From assembly GCF_001590795.1 (NCBI RefSeq), contig NZ_JXDL01000001.1, positions 1,480,393-1,544,392 on the forward strand: a stretch of DNA of 64,000 nucleotides, read 5' to 3'. Made by a program: the position numbers and the translations under genes. This document shows positions 8,310 to 16,641 of the stretch, piece by piece (position 1 is the stretch's first letter; each line of letters opens with the position of its first letter). The notes below the pieces were generated by a model. That model was not told the DNA's origin, ran no database searches, and was given only the letters and a program-made list of their open reading frames with translations. Origin of the DNA: Bradyrhizobium sp. AT1. GTDB lineage: Bacteria; Pseudomonadota; Alphaproteobacteria; Rhizobiales; Xanthobacteraceae.

Positions 8310-8443
8310 GCGTGTTTTCCCAATAGTATACAAACAGGGACTATATCCCCGAATTTACAGTACTTGCCAAATCGGAGCTAGCGGGACAGTTAGCAGGTCA
8401 GGCGCCCATGCCAAAGCCTTGCGCCATCTGATGGAGACAAGCC
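8310..8443. promoter_or_regulatory. Divergent promoter region, HxlR regulator / reductase
   Basis: A 134-nt AT-richer spacer. It contains AATAGTATACAAAC around 8322-8335, with a GTATAC palindrome, and TACAGTACTTG further along. Short AT-rich palindromes of this type are typical HxlR targets between divergent genes. No -10/-35 pair stands out, so the promoter positions are not assigned. Confidence 0.45.
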
Positions 8444-9457
8444 ATGAAGGCCGTCGGCTACAAGAAATCGCTTCCGATCGAGGACGCGGATTCGCTGATC
8501 GATTTCGAGACCGCAAAACCCGAGCCCAAGGGACGCGACATCCGCGTCGCCGTGAAGGCGATCTCGGCCAATCCGGTCGACTACAAGGTGCGCAAGCGCG
8601 CTGCTCCGCCAGAGGGCGAGACCAAGATCCTGGGCTACGACGCGGCCGGCGTGGTCGATGCGGTCGGGCCCGAGGTCACGCTGTTCAAGCCGGGCGACGA
8701 GGTGTTTTATGCCGGCTCGATCCTGCGCCAGGGCACCAACGCCGAATTCCATCTGGTCGACGAGCGCATCACAGGCCTCAAGCCGAAGAGCCTGTCCTTC
8801 GCGCAGGCCGCCGCGCTTCCCCTCACCTCCATCACCGCATGGGAGCTGCTGTTCGACCGGCTCGGCGCGGTACCCGGCAAGAGCGTCGACCCACGCACGC
8901 TGCTGATCACGGGCGGCGCCGGCGGCGTCGGCTCGATCCTGATCCAGCTTGCCCGCCGCCTCACTGGTCTCACGGTGGTTGCGACCGCGACGCGGCCGGA
9001 CTCGCAGAAATGGTGTCTCGATCTCGGCGCGCATGCGGTGATCGACCACGGCAAGCCGATGAAGGAGCAGATCGAGAAGCTGAAGCTTCCTCCGGTCGCG
9101 CTGGTGGCGAGCCTCACCTTCACCGATCAGCACTACAAGGCGATCGCCGACTTCATGGCGCCGCAGGGCAAGTTCGGCCTGATCGACGATCCCCCGGAGT
9201 TCACCATGAGCACCTTCAAGGGCAAGGCGATCTCGGTCCACTGGGAATCGATGTTCACGCGGTCCTCGTTCCAGACGGCGGACATGATCGCGCAGCATCA
9301 TCTGTTGAACGACGTCGCCGACCTCATCGACAAGGGCGTATTGCGCACCACGCTCGACCAGACCTTCGGCACGATCAACGCCGCCAACCTCAAGCGCGCG
9401 CACGCGCTGCTCGAGAGCGGCAAGTCGCGCGGCAAGATCGTGCTGGAGGGGTGGTAG
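8444..9457 (+). CDS. Medium-chain NAD(P)H:quinone reductase-like oxidoreductase
   Basis: A 337-residue member of the medium-chain dehydrogenase/reductase superfamily, the group often annotated as 'zinc-binding alcohol dehydrogenase family' although catalytic zinc ligands are not evident. The GroES-like N-terminal half has ISANPVDYKVRKR and LGYDAAGVVDAVG. The cofactor domain has LLITGGAGGVGSILIQLARR, the AxxGxG-type loop of NADPH-dependent quinone reductases. Such enzymes reduce quinones or enones and are frequent targets of HxlR regulators responding to electrophiles. Divergent placement from the regulator at 7932-8309 supports that role. The substrate is not known. Confidence 0.88.
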   Translation: MKAVGYKKSLPIEDADSLIDFETAKPEPKGRDIRVAVKAISANPVDYKVRKRAAPPEGETKILGYDAAGVVDAVGPEVTLFKPGDEVFYAGSILRQGTNAEFHLVDERITGLKPKSLSFAQAAALPLTSITAWELLFDRLGAVPGKSVDPRTLLITGGAGGVGSILIQLARRLTGLTVVATATRPDSQKWCLDLGAHAVIDHGKPMKEQIEKLKLPPVALVASLTFTDQHYKAIADFMAPQGKFGLIDDPPEFTMSTFKGKAISVHWESMFTRSSFQTADMIAQHHLLNDVADLIDKGVLRTTLDQTFGTINAANLKRAHALLESGKSRGKIVLEGW

Positions 9458-9460
9458 GCT

Positions 9461-10789
9461 TTAGCGCGAAGCGTGCGGCGCCTTCGCTTCAGGCGGACGC
9501 GCCGTCCGCTCGACAAAGCCCTTTGCCAGTGCGTGATAGATGCCTTCCTCGCAGATCATCCGCGAGGTCACGTGCGCAATCAGCGCGGCCGCCATCAACG
9601 GCACGACCATGCCGTGATTGTCCGTCATCTCGGTCACGATCACGAACGCCGTGATCGGCGCCTGCACCACGCCGGCAAAGTACGAGACCATGCCGAGCAG
9701 CATGATCGCGCCGAGCGGCGCGTCGTGGAAGAGCGAGGCGATGTTGCTGCCGATACCGGCACCGACGGCCAGCGACGGCGAGAAAATGCCGCCCGGTATG
9801 CCGCTGATCGCGGCAAAGGTCGTCGCGAGGAGCTTGAGCACGCCGAAATCCTGCGGCAATGACGAGCCATGCTCCAGCGCCGTCTTCACCTGCTCATAGC
9901 CGGTGCCGTAGATCGTGTCGCCGGACACCAGGCCGCAGATCGCGACAGCGATGCCGCACGCGAATGCGAACCAGAGCGGATGCCCTTTGATCGCGCGTCC
10001 GAGCGGATTCTTGAACCCGCGCGCCATCGCGATGACGATGCGGCTGAAGATGCCGCCCGCGAGGCCGCCGACCACGCCACAGAGCGGAACGGCCAGCCAG
10101 TCCGTGCCAGGCGCCAGCGACATCGTGCTGCTGCCGAAATACGCGTAATTGCCCGCCAGAGCCAGCGAGGTCAGACCAGCCGCGATCACGGCCGCAATGA
10201 TCAGGCTGGAGGTGCGGGTCTCAAACGCGCGGCTCATCTCTTCAATGCCGAAAACGATGCCGGCCAGCGGCGTGTTGAACGCTGCGGCGACGCCTGCTGC
10301 GGCGCCGGCCAGGATCAAGCCCGGCTGGCGGCGCGGCGAGACGCGGCCGAGCGCGAACATGATGGACGCACCGACCTGAACCGTGGGCCCTTCCCGGCCG
10401 ACGGAGGCGCCACACAGCAGACCGAACAGAGTGAGGATCACTTTTCCGACCGCAATCCGAATCGAGACCAGACTCTCGCGTGCCCTCTGATCGGTCAGAT
10501 GGCGTGCGGCGATCGCCTGTGGAATGCCGCTGCCCTGCGCGTTGGGAAACAGCCGGATGGTCAGATAGGCCGACAGCATGAAGCCGAGCGGGGTCACCGC
10601 CAGCACGGCGTAGCGCGACTTCGCCAGCAGCAGCACGAAAGCTTGCTGAGCTAGATCGGCAAGCTGCGCCAGCCCCACCGCCGCTGCGCCAACCCCGATG
10701 CCACCGAGCAGGAAGATCGCCTGCCGCTGCCATCGCGCGGAAGTCAGCCTGAACAGACGTTTGTGGCGCGTAGACAGGGACCAGAGCAT
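9461..10789 (-). CDS. CLC-family chloride channel / H+-Cl- antiporter
   Basis: A 442-residue polytopic membrane protein with all CLC selectivity motifs: GSGIP (86-90), GREGP with gating Glu133 (131-135), GGIFSP (333-338) and a C-terminal Tyr418 (GIYHALAKGF) in the place of the ion-coordinating Tyr445 of E. coli ClcA. The internal 'proton glutamate' also appears to be present in GIEEMSRAF (183-184), which in characterised members marks H+/Cl- exchange rather than passive channel activity. No CBS domains follow, so it is the short bacterial form. The 3' end converges with the reductase gene, leaving 3 nt between stops. Confidence 0.93.
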   Translation of the reverse strand: MLWSLSTRHKRLFRLTSARWQRQAIFLLGGIGVGAAAVGLAQLADLAQQAFVLLLAKSRYAVLAVTPLGFMLSAYLTIRLFPNAQGSGIPQAIAARHLTDQRARESLVSIRIAVGKVILTLFGLLCGASVGREGPTVQVGASIMFALGRVSPRRQPGLILAGAAAGVAAAFNTPLAGIVFGIEEMSRAFETRTSSLIIAAVIAAGLTSLALAGNYAYFGSSTMSLAPGTDWLAVPLCGVVGGLAGGIFSRIVIAMARGFKNPLGRAIKGHPLWFAFACGIAVAICGLVSGDTIYGTGYEQVKTALEHGSSLPQDFGVLKLLATTFAAISGIPGGIFSPSLAVGAGIGSNIASLFHDAPLGAIMLLGMVSYFAGVVQAPITAFVIVTEMTDNHGMVVPLMAAALIAHVTSRMICEEGIYHALAKGFVERTARPPEAKAPHASR

Positions 10790-10844
10790 AAACGCCGTTT
10801 AAGCGCCTTGTGCTCCGAAATGAAGCGACAAGTGGGCAGATCAG

Positions 10845-11141
10845 CTAGGCTGGAACCACACCCTCCACGAACATGAGTCGCCGCTCCAATGCGGTCTCCC
10901 GCAGCTTGAGCGCTTCGGCATACTCGGGCGAAGCGTACCATTCCCGCGCGCGAGCCATCGAGGGAAACTCCACCATGATGATGGTTTTCGCCGGCGGGCC
11001 GCCCTCCACCAATTCGGTGGCGCCACCGCGCGCGAGATAGCGGCCGCCATATTGAGCGATGGTCTGCGCCGCGAGCGCGCGATAGGCCTCCATTGCGGCC
11101 TGATCCCGCATCTCGACCTCGGAAATCACGTAGGCAGCCAT
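10845..11141 (-). CDS. DUF1330 domain protein
   Basis: A 98-residue protein with the DUF1330 (dimeric alpha-beta barrel) pattern: MAAYVISEVEMRDQAAMEAY, then GGRYLARGG, VIMVEFPSMARAREWYASPEY and EALKLRE. Key blocks are the 'vefPS.e.A..Wy.SpeY' motif and the N-terminal 'Y.i.ev.v.D...y..Y'. The family's function is not established; structures resemble small oxygenase or stress dimers. The start at 11141 is the ATG 8 nt downstream of the stop of the SDR gene, so the two are probably co-transcribed. The reading frame is open far upstream but only this part has family features. Confidence 0.88.
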   Translation of the reverse strand: MAAYVISEVEMRDQAAMEAYRALAAQTIAQYGGRYLARGGATELVEGGPPAKTIIMVEFPSMARAREWYASPEYAEALKLRETALERRLMFVEGVVPA

Positions 11142-11149
11142 GAGCGACC

Positions 11150-11938
11150 TCAGGCGATCGTATTGACGATGCCGCCTTCCGCCCGCAACGCCGCGCCGTT
11201 GGTGGCGGAGGCTTCCTTCGAGGCGACATAGACCACCATGTTGGCGATCTCGTCGACGCTGGCAAAACGCTGGATCAGGGAGCTCGGGCGATGCTGCTTG
11301 ACGAAATTGGCGGCGGCCTCGTCCACGGACTGGCCGTTCTGTTTCGCGAGATCCTTCACGAAGGTCTCGACGCCTTCCGACATGGTCGGGCCCGGCAGCA
11401 CGGAATTGACGGTGACGCCGGTGCCGCGGGTGAGCTGCGCGAGACCCCGCGCCACCGAGAGCTGGGCCGTCTTGCTCATGCCGTAGTGGATCATCTCGAC
11501 GGGAATGTTGAGCCCGGACTCCGATGAGATGAAGACGATGCGGCCCCAATTGCGCTCGATCATGCCCTTCATGTAGGCCCGCGACAGCCTCACGCCGCTC
11601 ATCACGTTGACCTCGAAGAAGCGGCTCCAGTCCTCGTCCGGAATCTCGAAGAAGTCCTTGGGCTCGAAGATGCCGGCATTGTTGATGAGGATGTCGACGC
11701 TTGGCAGCGCCGCGACCAGCGCCTTGCAGCCCGCGGCGGTCGAGACGTCGGCGGCGACGCCGCGGACCTTGCCACCCGTCCCTGCCAGCTTGCGCACGGC
11801 CGCATCGACCTTGTCCTGACCGCGGCCGTTGATCACGACGCTGGCGCCGGACGCCGCCAGGCCTTTGGCGATGGCATGGCCGATGCCGGCAGTCGAGCCG
11901 GTAACGAGAGCGGTTTTTCCGGAAAGGTCGATCTTCAT
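11150..11938 (-). CDS. Short-chain dehydrogenase/reductase (SDR)
   Basis: A 262-residue classical SDR. The cofactor loop is TGSTAGIG (13-20), the NNAG motif is at 86-89, and the catalytic Ser139 (FISSES), Tyr152 and Lys156 (YGMSK) have classical spacing. An Arg (NGRG) after beta-2 suggests NADP(H). The closing region has GPTMSEGVETF and a 'VASKEASATNGAALRAEGG' block typical of an SDR subgroup often annotated as oxidoreductase. It lies 8 nt upstream of the DUF1330 gene. The physiological substrate cannot be deduced. Confidence 0.92.
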   Translation of the reverse strand: MKIDLSGKTALVTGSTAGIGHAIAKGLAASGASVVINGRGQDKVDAAVRKLAGTGGKVRGVAADVSTAAGCKALVAALPSVDILINNAGIFEPKDFFEIPDEDWSRFFEVNVMSGVRLSRAYMKGMIERNWGRIVFISSESGLNIPVEMIHYGMSKTAQLSVARGLAQLTRGTGVTVNSVLPGPTMSEGVETFVKDLAKQNGQSVDEAAANFVKQHRPSSLIQRFASVDEIANMVVYVASKEASATNGAALRAEGGIVNTIA

Positions 11939-12018
11939 GAATCATCTCCATTGACGCTGACGGAGATATCGTGCGCTGCATAAGCAGCTTCAATCGTCCC
12001 TCACCGACGCGTGAGGAG

Positions 12019-12858
12019 TTAACTCCGCGGCGGCAGTGTTCTGAGAAAGGCGACGATGGAATCGAGATCCTGCGCCGTCATGCCGGCATAGGCAGCATAG
12101 GCCATCGGCGGCTTGAGCTTGTGTCCGTCGCGCGCGATGCCTTGCGTAATCGCACGTTTGATTTCCTCGTCGCTCCACCGGCCAAGGCCGGCGGCGGGAT
12201 CGGAGGTGATGTTGGCGGAGACGGACTCGCCCCACGGTCCTTTGAAGGTGCGGCCGCCCTTACCGCTCGCGCCGGCGAAATCGTGCACGGCGGACGGTCC
12301 CTCCGGCGTGTGGCACTCCAGGCAATGGGCAATGGTCAGCAGGTATCGGCCGCGCGCCAGCGGGTCGCCCAGTTCGGCCTCGCTCGCCTGCTTGCCGGCA
12401 TAGGTCGGTGTCTCCGGCTTCGACGCCATCCTGTATTCCGGCGCCGGCACCTCGTGGCGCACCGCCGGCACCGAGCGCAGATACGCCGTGAGCGCGTCGA
12501 GATCGCGCGCCGTCAGCACGTCGTAGAACGCCGTCGGCATGATCGGCGCCACCCTGGTGCCATCGGGCCGCTTGCCGCTGACCAGAAACCGCTTCAGCTC
12601 GGCATCGCTCCAGCCGCCGATCCCGGTGTCCTTGTCCGGCGTGATGTTGGAGCCGGAGACCTTGAACCGAGGCTCGTCGAAGACCTGGCTGCCGCCCGAG
12701 AGCGCACGCGAGAGATCGGGGCCCTGCGGCCCGCGCGGCGTGTGGCAGTTATGGCAGACCATCACACTGCCGACGAGATAGGCGCCGCGCTCGACCAGCG
12801 TCTCGCTGGAGGCCGGCGCCATCGCGAGCGCCAGCACGATCCCCAACACCATCCTCAT
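12019..12858 (-). CDS. Periplasmic diheme cytochrome c
   Basis: A 279-residue exported protein with two class I cytochrome c domains. The start at 12858 (MRMVLGIVLALAMAP) gives a signal peptide; the frame extends further upstream but into the rplQ terminator region. Heme-binding motifs are CHNCH (35-39) and CLECH (179-183), with candidate Met ligands in APIMPTAFY and KPPMAYAAYAGM. Repeated motifs SGSNITPD...GIGGWSD and SANITSDP...GLGRWSD show the tandem duplication and match cytochrome subunits that accept electrons from membrane dehydrogenases. No dehydrogenase gene is adjacent, so the partner is unknown. It follows rplQ after an intrinsic terminator. Confidence 0.92.
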   Translation of the reverse strand: MRMVLGIVLALAMAPASSETLVERGAYLVGSVMVCHNCHTPRGPQGPDLSRALSGGSQVFDEPRFKVSGSNITPDKDTGIGGWSDAELKRFLVSGKRPDGTRVAPIMPTAFYDVLTARDLDALTAYLRSVPAVRHEVPAPEYRMASKPETPTYAGKQASEAELGDPLARGRYLLTIAHCLECHTPEGPSAVHDFAGASGKGGRTFKGPWGESVSANITSDPAAGLGRWSDEEIKRAITQGIARDGHKLKPPMAYAAYAGMTAQDLDSIVAFLRTLPPRS

Positions 12859-12924
12859 CGAAAGCCCCCGACCGGCATCGCGTTCATCAGACGATGCGCA
12901 GCTTGAGAAATGGCCGCGCCATAC

Positions 12925-12953
12925 AAAAAAGCGGCGCCCAGGGGCGCCGCTTT
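12925..12953 (-). terminator. Intrinsic terminator after rplQ
   Basis: On the minus strand an 8-bp GC stem (GCGGCGCC/GGCGCCGC) with a 4-nt loop is followed by six T residues. It lies 24 nt beyond the rplQ stop and before the cytochrome c start, so it closes the str-S10-spc-alpha superoperon. Confidence 0.9.
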
Positions 12954-12976
12954 CGAAAACCTCAAAGCCGGTCGGC

Positions 12977-13393
12977 TTACGCCGCCTCGGCTTCCTTTTC
13001 CTGCACCGGACCGGAATCCTGGCCCTTGGCATCGACGTCGCGATCGACGAACTCGATCACGGCCATCGCGGCGTTGTCGCCGTAGCGGAAGCCGGCCTTG
13101 ATGATGCGGGTATAGCCGCCCTGGCGGTCCTTGTAGCGGGGCGCCAGGACGTCGAACAGCTTCTTGACCTGATCCTTGTCGCGCATTTCGGAGATCGCCT
13201 GGCGGCGCATCGAGAGGCCGCCCTTCTTGCCGAGGGTGACGAGCTTCTCGACGATCGGACGAAGCTCCTTGGCCTTGGGCAGCGTGGTGACGATCTGCTC
13301 GTGCTTGATCAGCGCGGCGCACATGTTGGCGAACATCGCGCGGCGATGCTCGGCAGTGCGGTTGAGCTTCCGATGAACCTTGCCGTGACGCAT
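12977..13393 (-). CDS. rplQ: Ribosomal protein L17
   Basis: A 138-residue 50S protein, last gene of the alpha operon. The opening [20 protein letters not shown] is the L17 signature, and the core continues [19 protein letters not shown] and [22 protein letters not shown]. The last 22 residues (from [12 protein letters not shown]) form a Glu/Ala-rich tail seen in alphaproteobacterial L17. It is separated from rpoA by 122 nt containing an intrinsic-terminator-like hairpin, so its expression may be partly uncoupled from rpoA. Confidence 0.97.
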   Translation of the reverse strand: MRHGKVHRKLNRTAEHRRAMFANMCAALIKHEQIVTTLPKAKELRPIVEKLVTLGKKGGLSMRRQAISEMRDKDQVKKLFDVLAPRYKDRQGGYTRIIKAGFRYGDNAAMAVIEFVDRDVDAKGQDSGPVQEKEAEAA

Positions 13394-13471
13394 GTGACTA
13401 TTCCTTCGTTCGATACTGCCGCGACGGTTCGTCGGACATGTTGCTCAGGTGGGCTGCCTGCGTTCGCCCAT

Positions 13472-13502
13472 AAAAATCGCGGCCGGAGATATCCGGCCGC
13501 GA
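13472..13502 (-). terminator. Terminator-like hairpin between rpoA and rplQ
   Basis: An 11-bp perfect stem (TCGCGGCCGGA/TCCGGCCGCGA, loop GATA) is followed on the minus strand by TTTTTA, starting 14 nt past the rpoA stop. This is a textbook intrinsic terminator placed inside the operon. It could attenuate rplQ or protect the rpoA 3' end. Confidence 0.75.
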
Positions 13503-13515
13503 CGGTGAATTCAGA

Positions 13516-14547
13516 TCAGTAGTGATCCTCGAAGCGCTTGGCGAGCTCGTCGATGTTCTCCGGCGGCCAACCCGGCACTTCCATGCCGAGATGCAGACCC
13601 ATCTGGGCCAGCACTTCCTTGATCTCGTTCAGCGACTTGCGGCCGAAGTTCGGGGTGCGGAGCATTTCCGCTTCGCTCTTCTGCACGAGGTCGCCGATGT
13701 AGACGATGTTGTCGTTCTTCAAGCAGTTGGCCGAACGCACCGACAGCTCGAGTTCGTCCACCTTCTTGAGGAAGGCCGGGTTGAAGGCGAGGTCCGGGAT
13801 GATCTCCTGGGCGACTTCCTTGCGCGGCTCTTCGAAGTTGACGAACACGTTGAGCTGATCCTGCAGGATGCGGGCGGCGTAAGCCACCGAATCATCCGGC
13901 GAGATCGCGCCGTTGGTCTCGATCGTCATGGTCAGCTTGTCGTAGTCGAGGATCTGGCCCTCGCGGGTGTTCTCGACCTTGTAGGAGACCTTGCGGACCG
14001 GCGAGTACAGGCTGTCGACCGGGATCAGGCCGATCGGCGCATCCTCGGGACGGTTGCGCTCGGCGGGCACGTACCCCTTGCCGGTGGCGACGGTGAACTC
14101 CATGCGGATCTCGGCGCCCTCGTCGAGGGTGCAGATCTGCAGGTCCGGATTGAGCACCACGACGTCCCCGACGGTCTGGATGTCGCCGGCGGTGACGACG
14201 CCCGGGCCGGACTTCTTCACGACCATGCGCTTGGGGCCTTCGCCCTGCATCTTGATCGAGATGTCCTTGATGTTGAGCACGATGTCGGTGACGTCCTCAC
14301 GGACGCCCGCGATCGAGGAGAACTCGTGCAGCACGCCGTCGATGTGCACCGACTGCACTGCCGCGCCCTGGAGCGAGGAGAGCAGGATGCGGCGCAGCGC
14401 GTTGCCGAGGGTCTGGCCGAAGCCGCGCTCGAGCGGCTCGGCGACGATGGTTGCGAAACGGTTCGAATCGCTGCCGGGCGTGACCTGGAGCTTGTTCGGT
14501 CGAATCAGTTCTTGCCAATTTTTCTGGATCGTCACTGTTTCACCCAT
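13516..14547 (-). CDS. rpoA: DNA-directed RNA polymerase subunit alpha
   Basis: A 343-residue alpha subunit. The start at 14547 ([15 protein letters not shown]) is the usual alphaproteobacterial N-terminus; upstream in-frame codons lack similarity. The N-terminal domain (to about 230) dimerises and nucleates core assembly ([30 protein letters not shown]). The C-terminal domain (about 250-330) has [19 protein letters not shown], including the Arg/Asn/Lys that contact UP elements and activators, and [18 protein letters not shown]. It lies downstream of rpsM and rpsK in standard alpha-operon order. A 10-bp hairpin sits in the gap to rpsK. Confidence 0.98.
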   Translation of the reverse strand: MGETVTIQKNWQELIRPNKLQVTPGSDSNRFATIVAEPLERGFGQTLGNALRRILLSSLQGAAVQSVHIDGVLHEFSSIAGVREDVTDIVLNIKDISIKMQGEGPKRMVVKKSGPGVVTAGDIQTVGDVVVLNPDLQICTLDEGAEIRMEFTVATGKGYVPAERNRPEDAPIGLIPVDSLYSPVRKVSYKVENTREGQILDYDKLTMTIETNGAISPDDSVAYAARILQDQLNVFVNFEEPRKEVAQEIIPDLAFNPAFLKKVDELELSVRSANCLKNDNIVYIGDLVQKSEAEMLRTPNFGRKSLNEIKEVLAQMGLHLGMEVPGWPPENIDELAKRFEDHY

Positions 14548-14628
14548 ACAGGCCAGTCCATTTGAAAGTTCAAATACTGGCGTTGGAGAAAGGCCGCAGA
14601 TCATTCCCGCGGCTTCTTAGAAAAGTCA

Positions 14629-14652
14629 TTGCGGGCGCCAATGCGCCCGCAA
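14629..14652 (-). repeat. Perfect hairpin in the rpsK-rpoA gap
   Basis: TTGCGGGCGC and GCGCCCGCAA form a perfect 10-bp stem with a 4-nt loop, 10 nt after the rpsK stop. Downstream on the minus strand comes TGACTTTT, a poor T-tract. It could be a weak terminator, RNA stabiliser or processing site. Confidence 0.5.
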
Positions 14653-14662
14653 CCGGTCGAAA

Positions 14663-15052
14663 TCAAACGCGACGACGCTTGCGCGGACGGCAACCGTTGT
14701 GCGGGATCGTGGTCACGTCGCGGATCGAGGTGACGGTGAAGCCTGCGGCCTGAAGCGCGCGGAGCGCCGATTCGCGGCCCGAACCGGGACCGGCAACTTC
14801 GACTTCCAGCGTGCGCATGCCGTGCTCTTGCGCCTTCTTGGACACGTCCTCGGCGGCAACCTGCGCGGCGTACGGGGTCGACTTGCGCGAGCCCTTGAAG
14901 CCCATCGTGCCGGCCGAGGACCAGGCAATCGTGTTGCCCTGCGCGTCGGTGATGGTGATGGTCGTATTGTTGAACGACGAGTTCACATGCGCGACGCCGG
15001 AGGCGATGTTCTTGCGCTCACGACGACGAACGCGGGTGGCTTCCTTGCCCAT
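14663..15052 (-). CDS. rpsK: Ribosomal protein S11
   Basis: A 129-residue 30S platform protein that contacts 16S rRNA near the decoding site. Family blocks are [40 protein letters not shown] and the Arg-rich terminus [14 protein letters not shown]. Length equals the usual 128-130. It lies 123 nt after rpsM and 115 nt before rpoA, wider gaps than elsewhere in the superoperon, each with a small hairpin. Confidence 0.98.
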   Translation of the reverse strand: MGKEATRVRRRERKNIASGVAHVNSSFNNTTITITDAQGNTIAWSSAGTMGFKGSRKSTPYAAQVAAEDVSKKAQEHGMRTLEVEVAGPGSGRESALRALQAAGFTVTSIRDVTTIPHNGCRPRKRRRV

Positions 15053-15175
15053 AGAGTACCTTTCCTGAAGATCTCAAACGCCGCCGTAATGCCAGCGGCT
15101 ACACCTGTGGAACGAAAAGCGCGCAGCGAACGGGTCATCCCCTGTTCGCCGCACGCCGTGGTTAGATTCGAAAAC

Positions 15176-15544
15176 TTACTTCTTCTTGCCAGCGATGGCC
15201 TTCGCCGGACCCTTGCGCGTGCGCGCATTGGTGTGGGTGCGCTGGCCGCGCACCGGCAGACCGCGACGATGACGCAGGCCGCGATAGCAGCCGAGGTCCA
15301 TCAGACGCTTGATGTTGATGCCGACTTCGCGGCGCAGGTCGCCCTCGACGAGATAGTCGCGGTCGATCACTTCGCGGATCTGGAGCACTTCAGCGTCGCT
15401 GAGCTGATTGACGCGACGATCCACGGGGATCTTCACTTTCTCCAGGATCTCACCGGCGATCTTCTGACCGATGCCATGGATGTACTGGAGCGCGATCAGC
15501 ACGCGCTTGTTGGTGGGAATGTTCACGCCGGCAATACGGGCCAC
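15176..15544 (-). CDS. rpsM: Ribosomal protein S13
   Basis: A 122-residue 30S head protein forming intersubunit bridges and contacting P-site tRNA through its C-terminal tail. The opening [20 protein letters not shown] and the helix-two-turn-helix [15 protein letters not shown] are characteristic, as is the basic tail [17 protein letters not shown]. It is the first gene after a 185-nt gap from adk containing a strong sigma-70-like promoter (15694-15723), so rpsM-rpsK-rpoA-rplQ probably has its own transcript. Confidence 0.98.
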   Translation of the reverse strand: MARIAGVNIPTNKRVLIALQYIHGIGQKIAGEILEKVKIPVDRRVNQLSDAEVLQIREVIDRDYLVEGDLRREVGINIKRLMDLGCYRGLRHRRGLPVRGQRTHTNARTRKGPAKAIAGKKK

Positions 15545-15693
15545 GGCCTTCTCTCCTGTCGCCGATCCTCGTCAGGACCGGGCTTAAGTGCTTATGTTTC
15601 TCGGGCAGGTGTTCACAAACGCGAACACGACGCCCACCCCCGGTCTTCCTGGGGCCCGGCATCGTCTGAAACTATCCGACTTGGATGCGGGGC

Positions 15694-15723
15694 TTATTAG
15701 GGGATTCCGGGGGCTTTCGTCAA
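15694..15723 (-). promoter_or_regulatory. Candidate sigma-70 promoter for rpsM-rpsK-rpoA-rplQ
   Basis: Minus strand: -35 TTGACG (15723-15718), 18-nt spacer, -10 TAATAA (15699-15694); shifting the -10 by one gives a 17-nt spacer. The predicted transcript start is near 15687, giving a leader of about 140 nt before rpsM. The -35 lies 7 nt past the adk stop, consistent with an internal operon promoter. Confidence 0.65.
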
Positions 15724-15729
15724 CCGCTG

Positions 15730-16641
15730 CTAGCGTTTGGCTCGCTTTTTCGTGACCTTTTTTGCAGCCTTCCTGGCACCCTTTTTGACCGCCTTCCTGG
15801 CGGTCTTTTTGGTGGCCTTTTTCGCTGCTTTCTTACCGGCTTTCTTACCGGCTTTCTTGCCGGCCTTCTTGACAGTCTTCTTGGCTGCCTTCGGGCCCTT
15901 CACCGCCTTGGCGGCCTTTTTCGTCGATTTGGCGGGCTTTTTGGCCGTTTTCGCCGGCTTTTTGGCGGCCTTTGGGGTCGCTGCCTTGGCCGCCCTCGCC
16001 TTTTTGGCCGGCGCCGCCTTGGCTACGCTCTTGGCGCGGGTAGCGGGCTCGACCGCCCCCAGCGCCAGGAGCTGGCGATGGATGGCGCGGGTGACCTCGT
16101 CGATGGCCATCATACCGTCGATGGTCGAGAGCTTCCGCCGCTCGGAATAGTAGTGAATCAGCGGTTCCGTCTGGTTGCGGTAGTTGGCCAACCGCTTGGT
16201 CAGGACCTCCGGGGTGTCGTCGAGTCGGACCTCCTCCCCTCGCTCACGCATCTGGGCGACGCGGGTCTCGACACGGTGCAGCAGCGCGCTCTCGTTGACG
16301 CGGAGCTCGATCACGGCATCGAGCTTGAGGTGCTTCTGCTTGAGCAGATCGTCCAGCGCCTCGGCTTGCGGCACGGTGCGTGGGAAACCATCGAGGATGA
16401 AGCCGTTGCGGGCGTCCGGCTGGTCGATCCGGTCGGAGATGATTCCGACCACGACCTCGTCGGGCACGAGAGCACCGCTGGCCATGATCTCCTTGGCCTT
16501 CAGCCCGACCGGCGTTCCCGCCGCAACCGCCGCACGCAGCATCTCCCCGGTCGAGAGCTGGACGATGCCATAGCGCTGCACCAAGAGCTGCGCCTGGGTC
16601 CCCTTGCCCGACCCCGGCGGTCCCAGAAGTATAATTCTCAT
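15730..16641 (-). CDS. adk: Adenylate kinase with long Lys/Ala-rich C-terminal tail
   Basis: Residues 1-198 are a complete adenylate kinase (ATP + AMP = 2 ADP). The P-loop is [10 protein letters not shown] (8-17), the AMP-binding region [10 protein letters not shown], the lid start [13 protein letters not shown], and the short-LID form common in alphaproteobacteria follows ([21 protein letters not shown]), without the Cys-type long LID. Residues about 199-303 are a low-complexity extension built from KKA, KKAAK and KKAGK units, like histone H1 or AlgP tails; typical Adk ends near 190-215. The start overlaps the stop of the divergent secY paralogue by 4 nt. Placement after secY is the standard spc-operon position. 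The tail's role is unknown; nucleic-acid or polyphosphate binding would be a guess. Confidence 0.95.
   Translation of the reverse strand: MRIILLGPPGSGKGTQAQLLVQRYGIVQLSTGEMLRAAVAAGTPVGLKAKEIMASGALVPDEVVVGIISDRIDQPDARNGFILDGFPRTVPQAEALDDLLKQKHLKLDAVIELRVNESALLHRVETRVAQMRERGEEVRLDDTPEVLTKRLANYRNQTEPLIHYYSERRKLSTIDGMMAIDEVTRAIHRQLLALGAVEPATRAKSVAKAAPAKKARAAKAATPKAAKKPAKTAKKPAKSTKKAAKAVKGPKAAKKTVKKAGKKAGKKAGKKAAKKATKKTARKAVKKGARKAAKKVTKKRAKR
15829..15864. repeat. 12-bp tandem repeat inside the adk tail
   Basis: Three consecutive 12-bp units (TTTCTTACCGGC twice, then TTTCTTGCCGGC) encode repeated KAGK units on the minus strand, with a degenerate fourth unit after. In-frame repeats of this kind can change copy number by slippage without a frameshift. 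Confidence 0.85.

Noticed and set aside
10845..11993. Possible 382-residue protein spanning the SDR and DUF1330 genes
   Set aside because: Only the last 98 codons have family similarity; the earlier part is the SDR gene read in a wrong frame.
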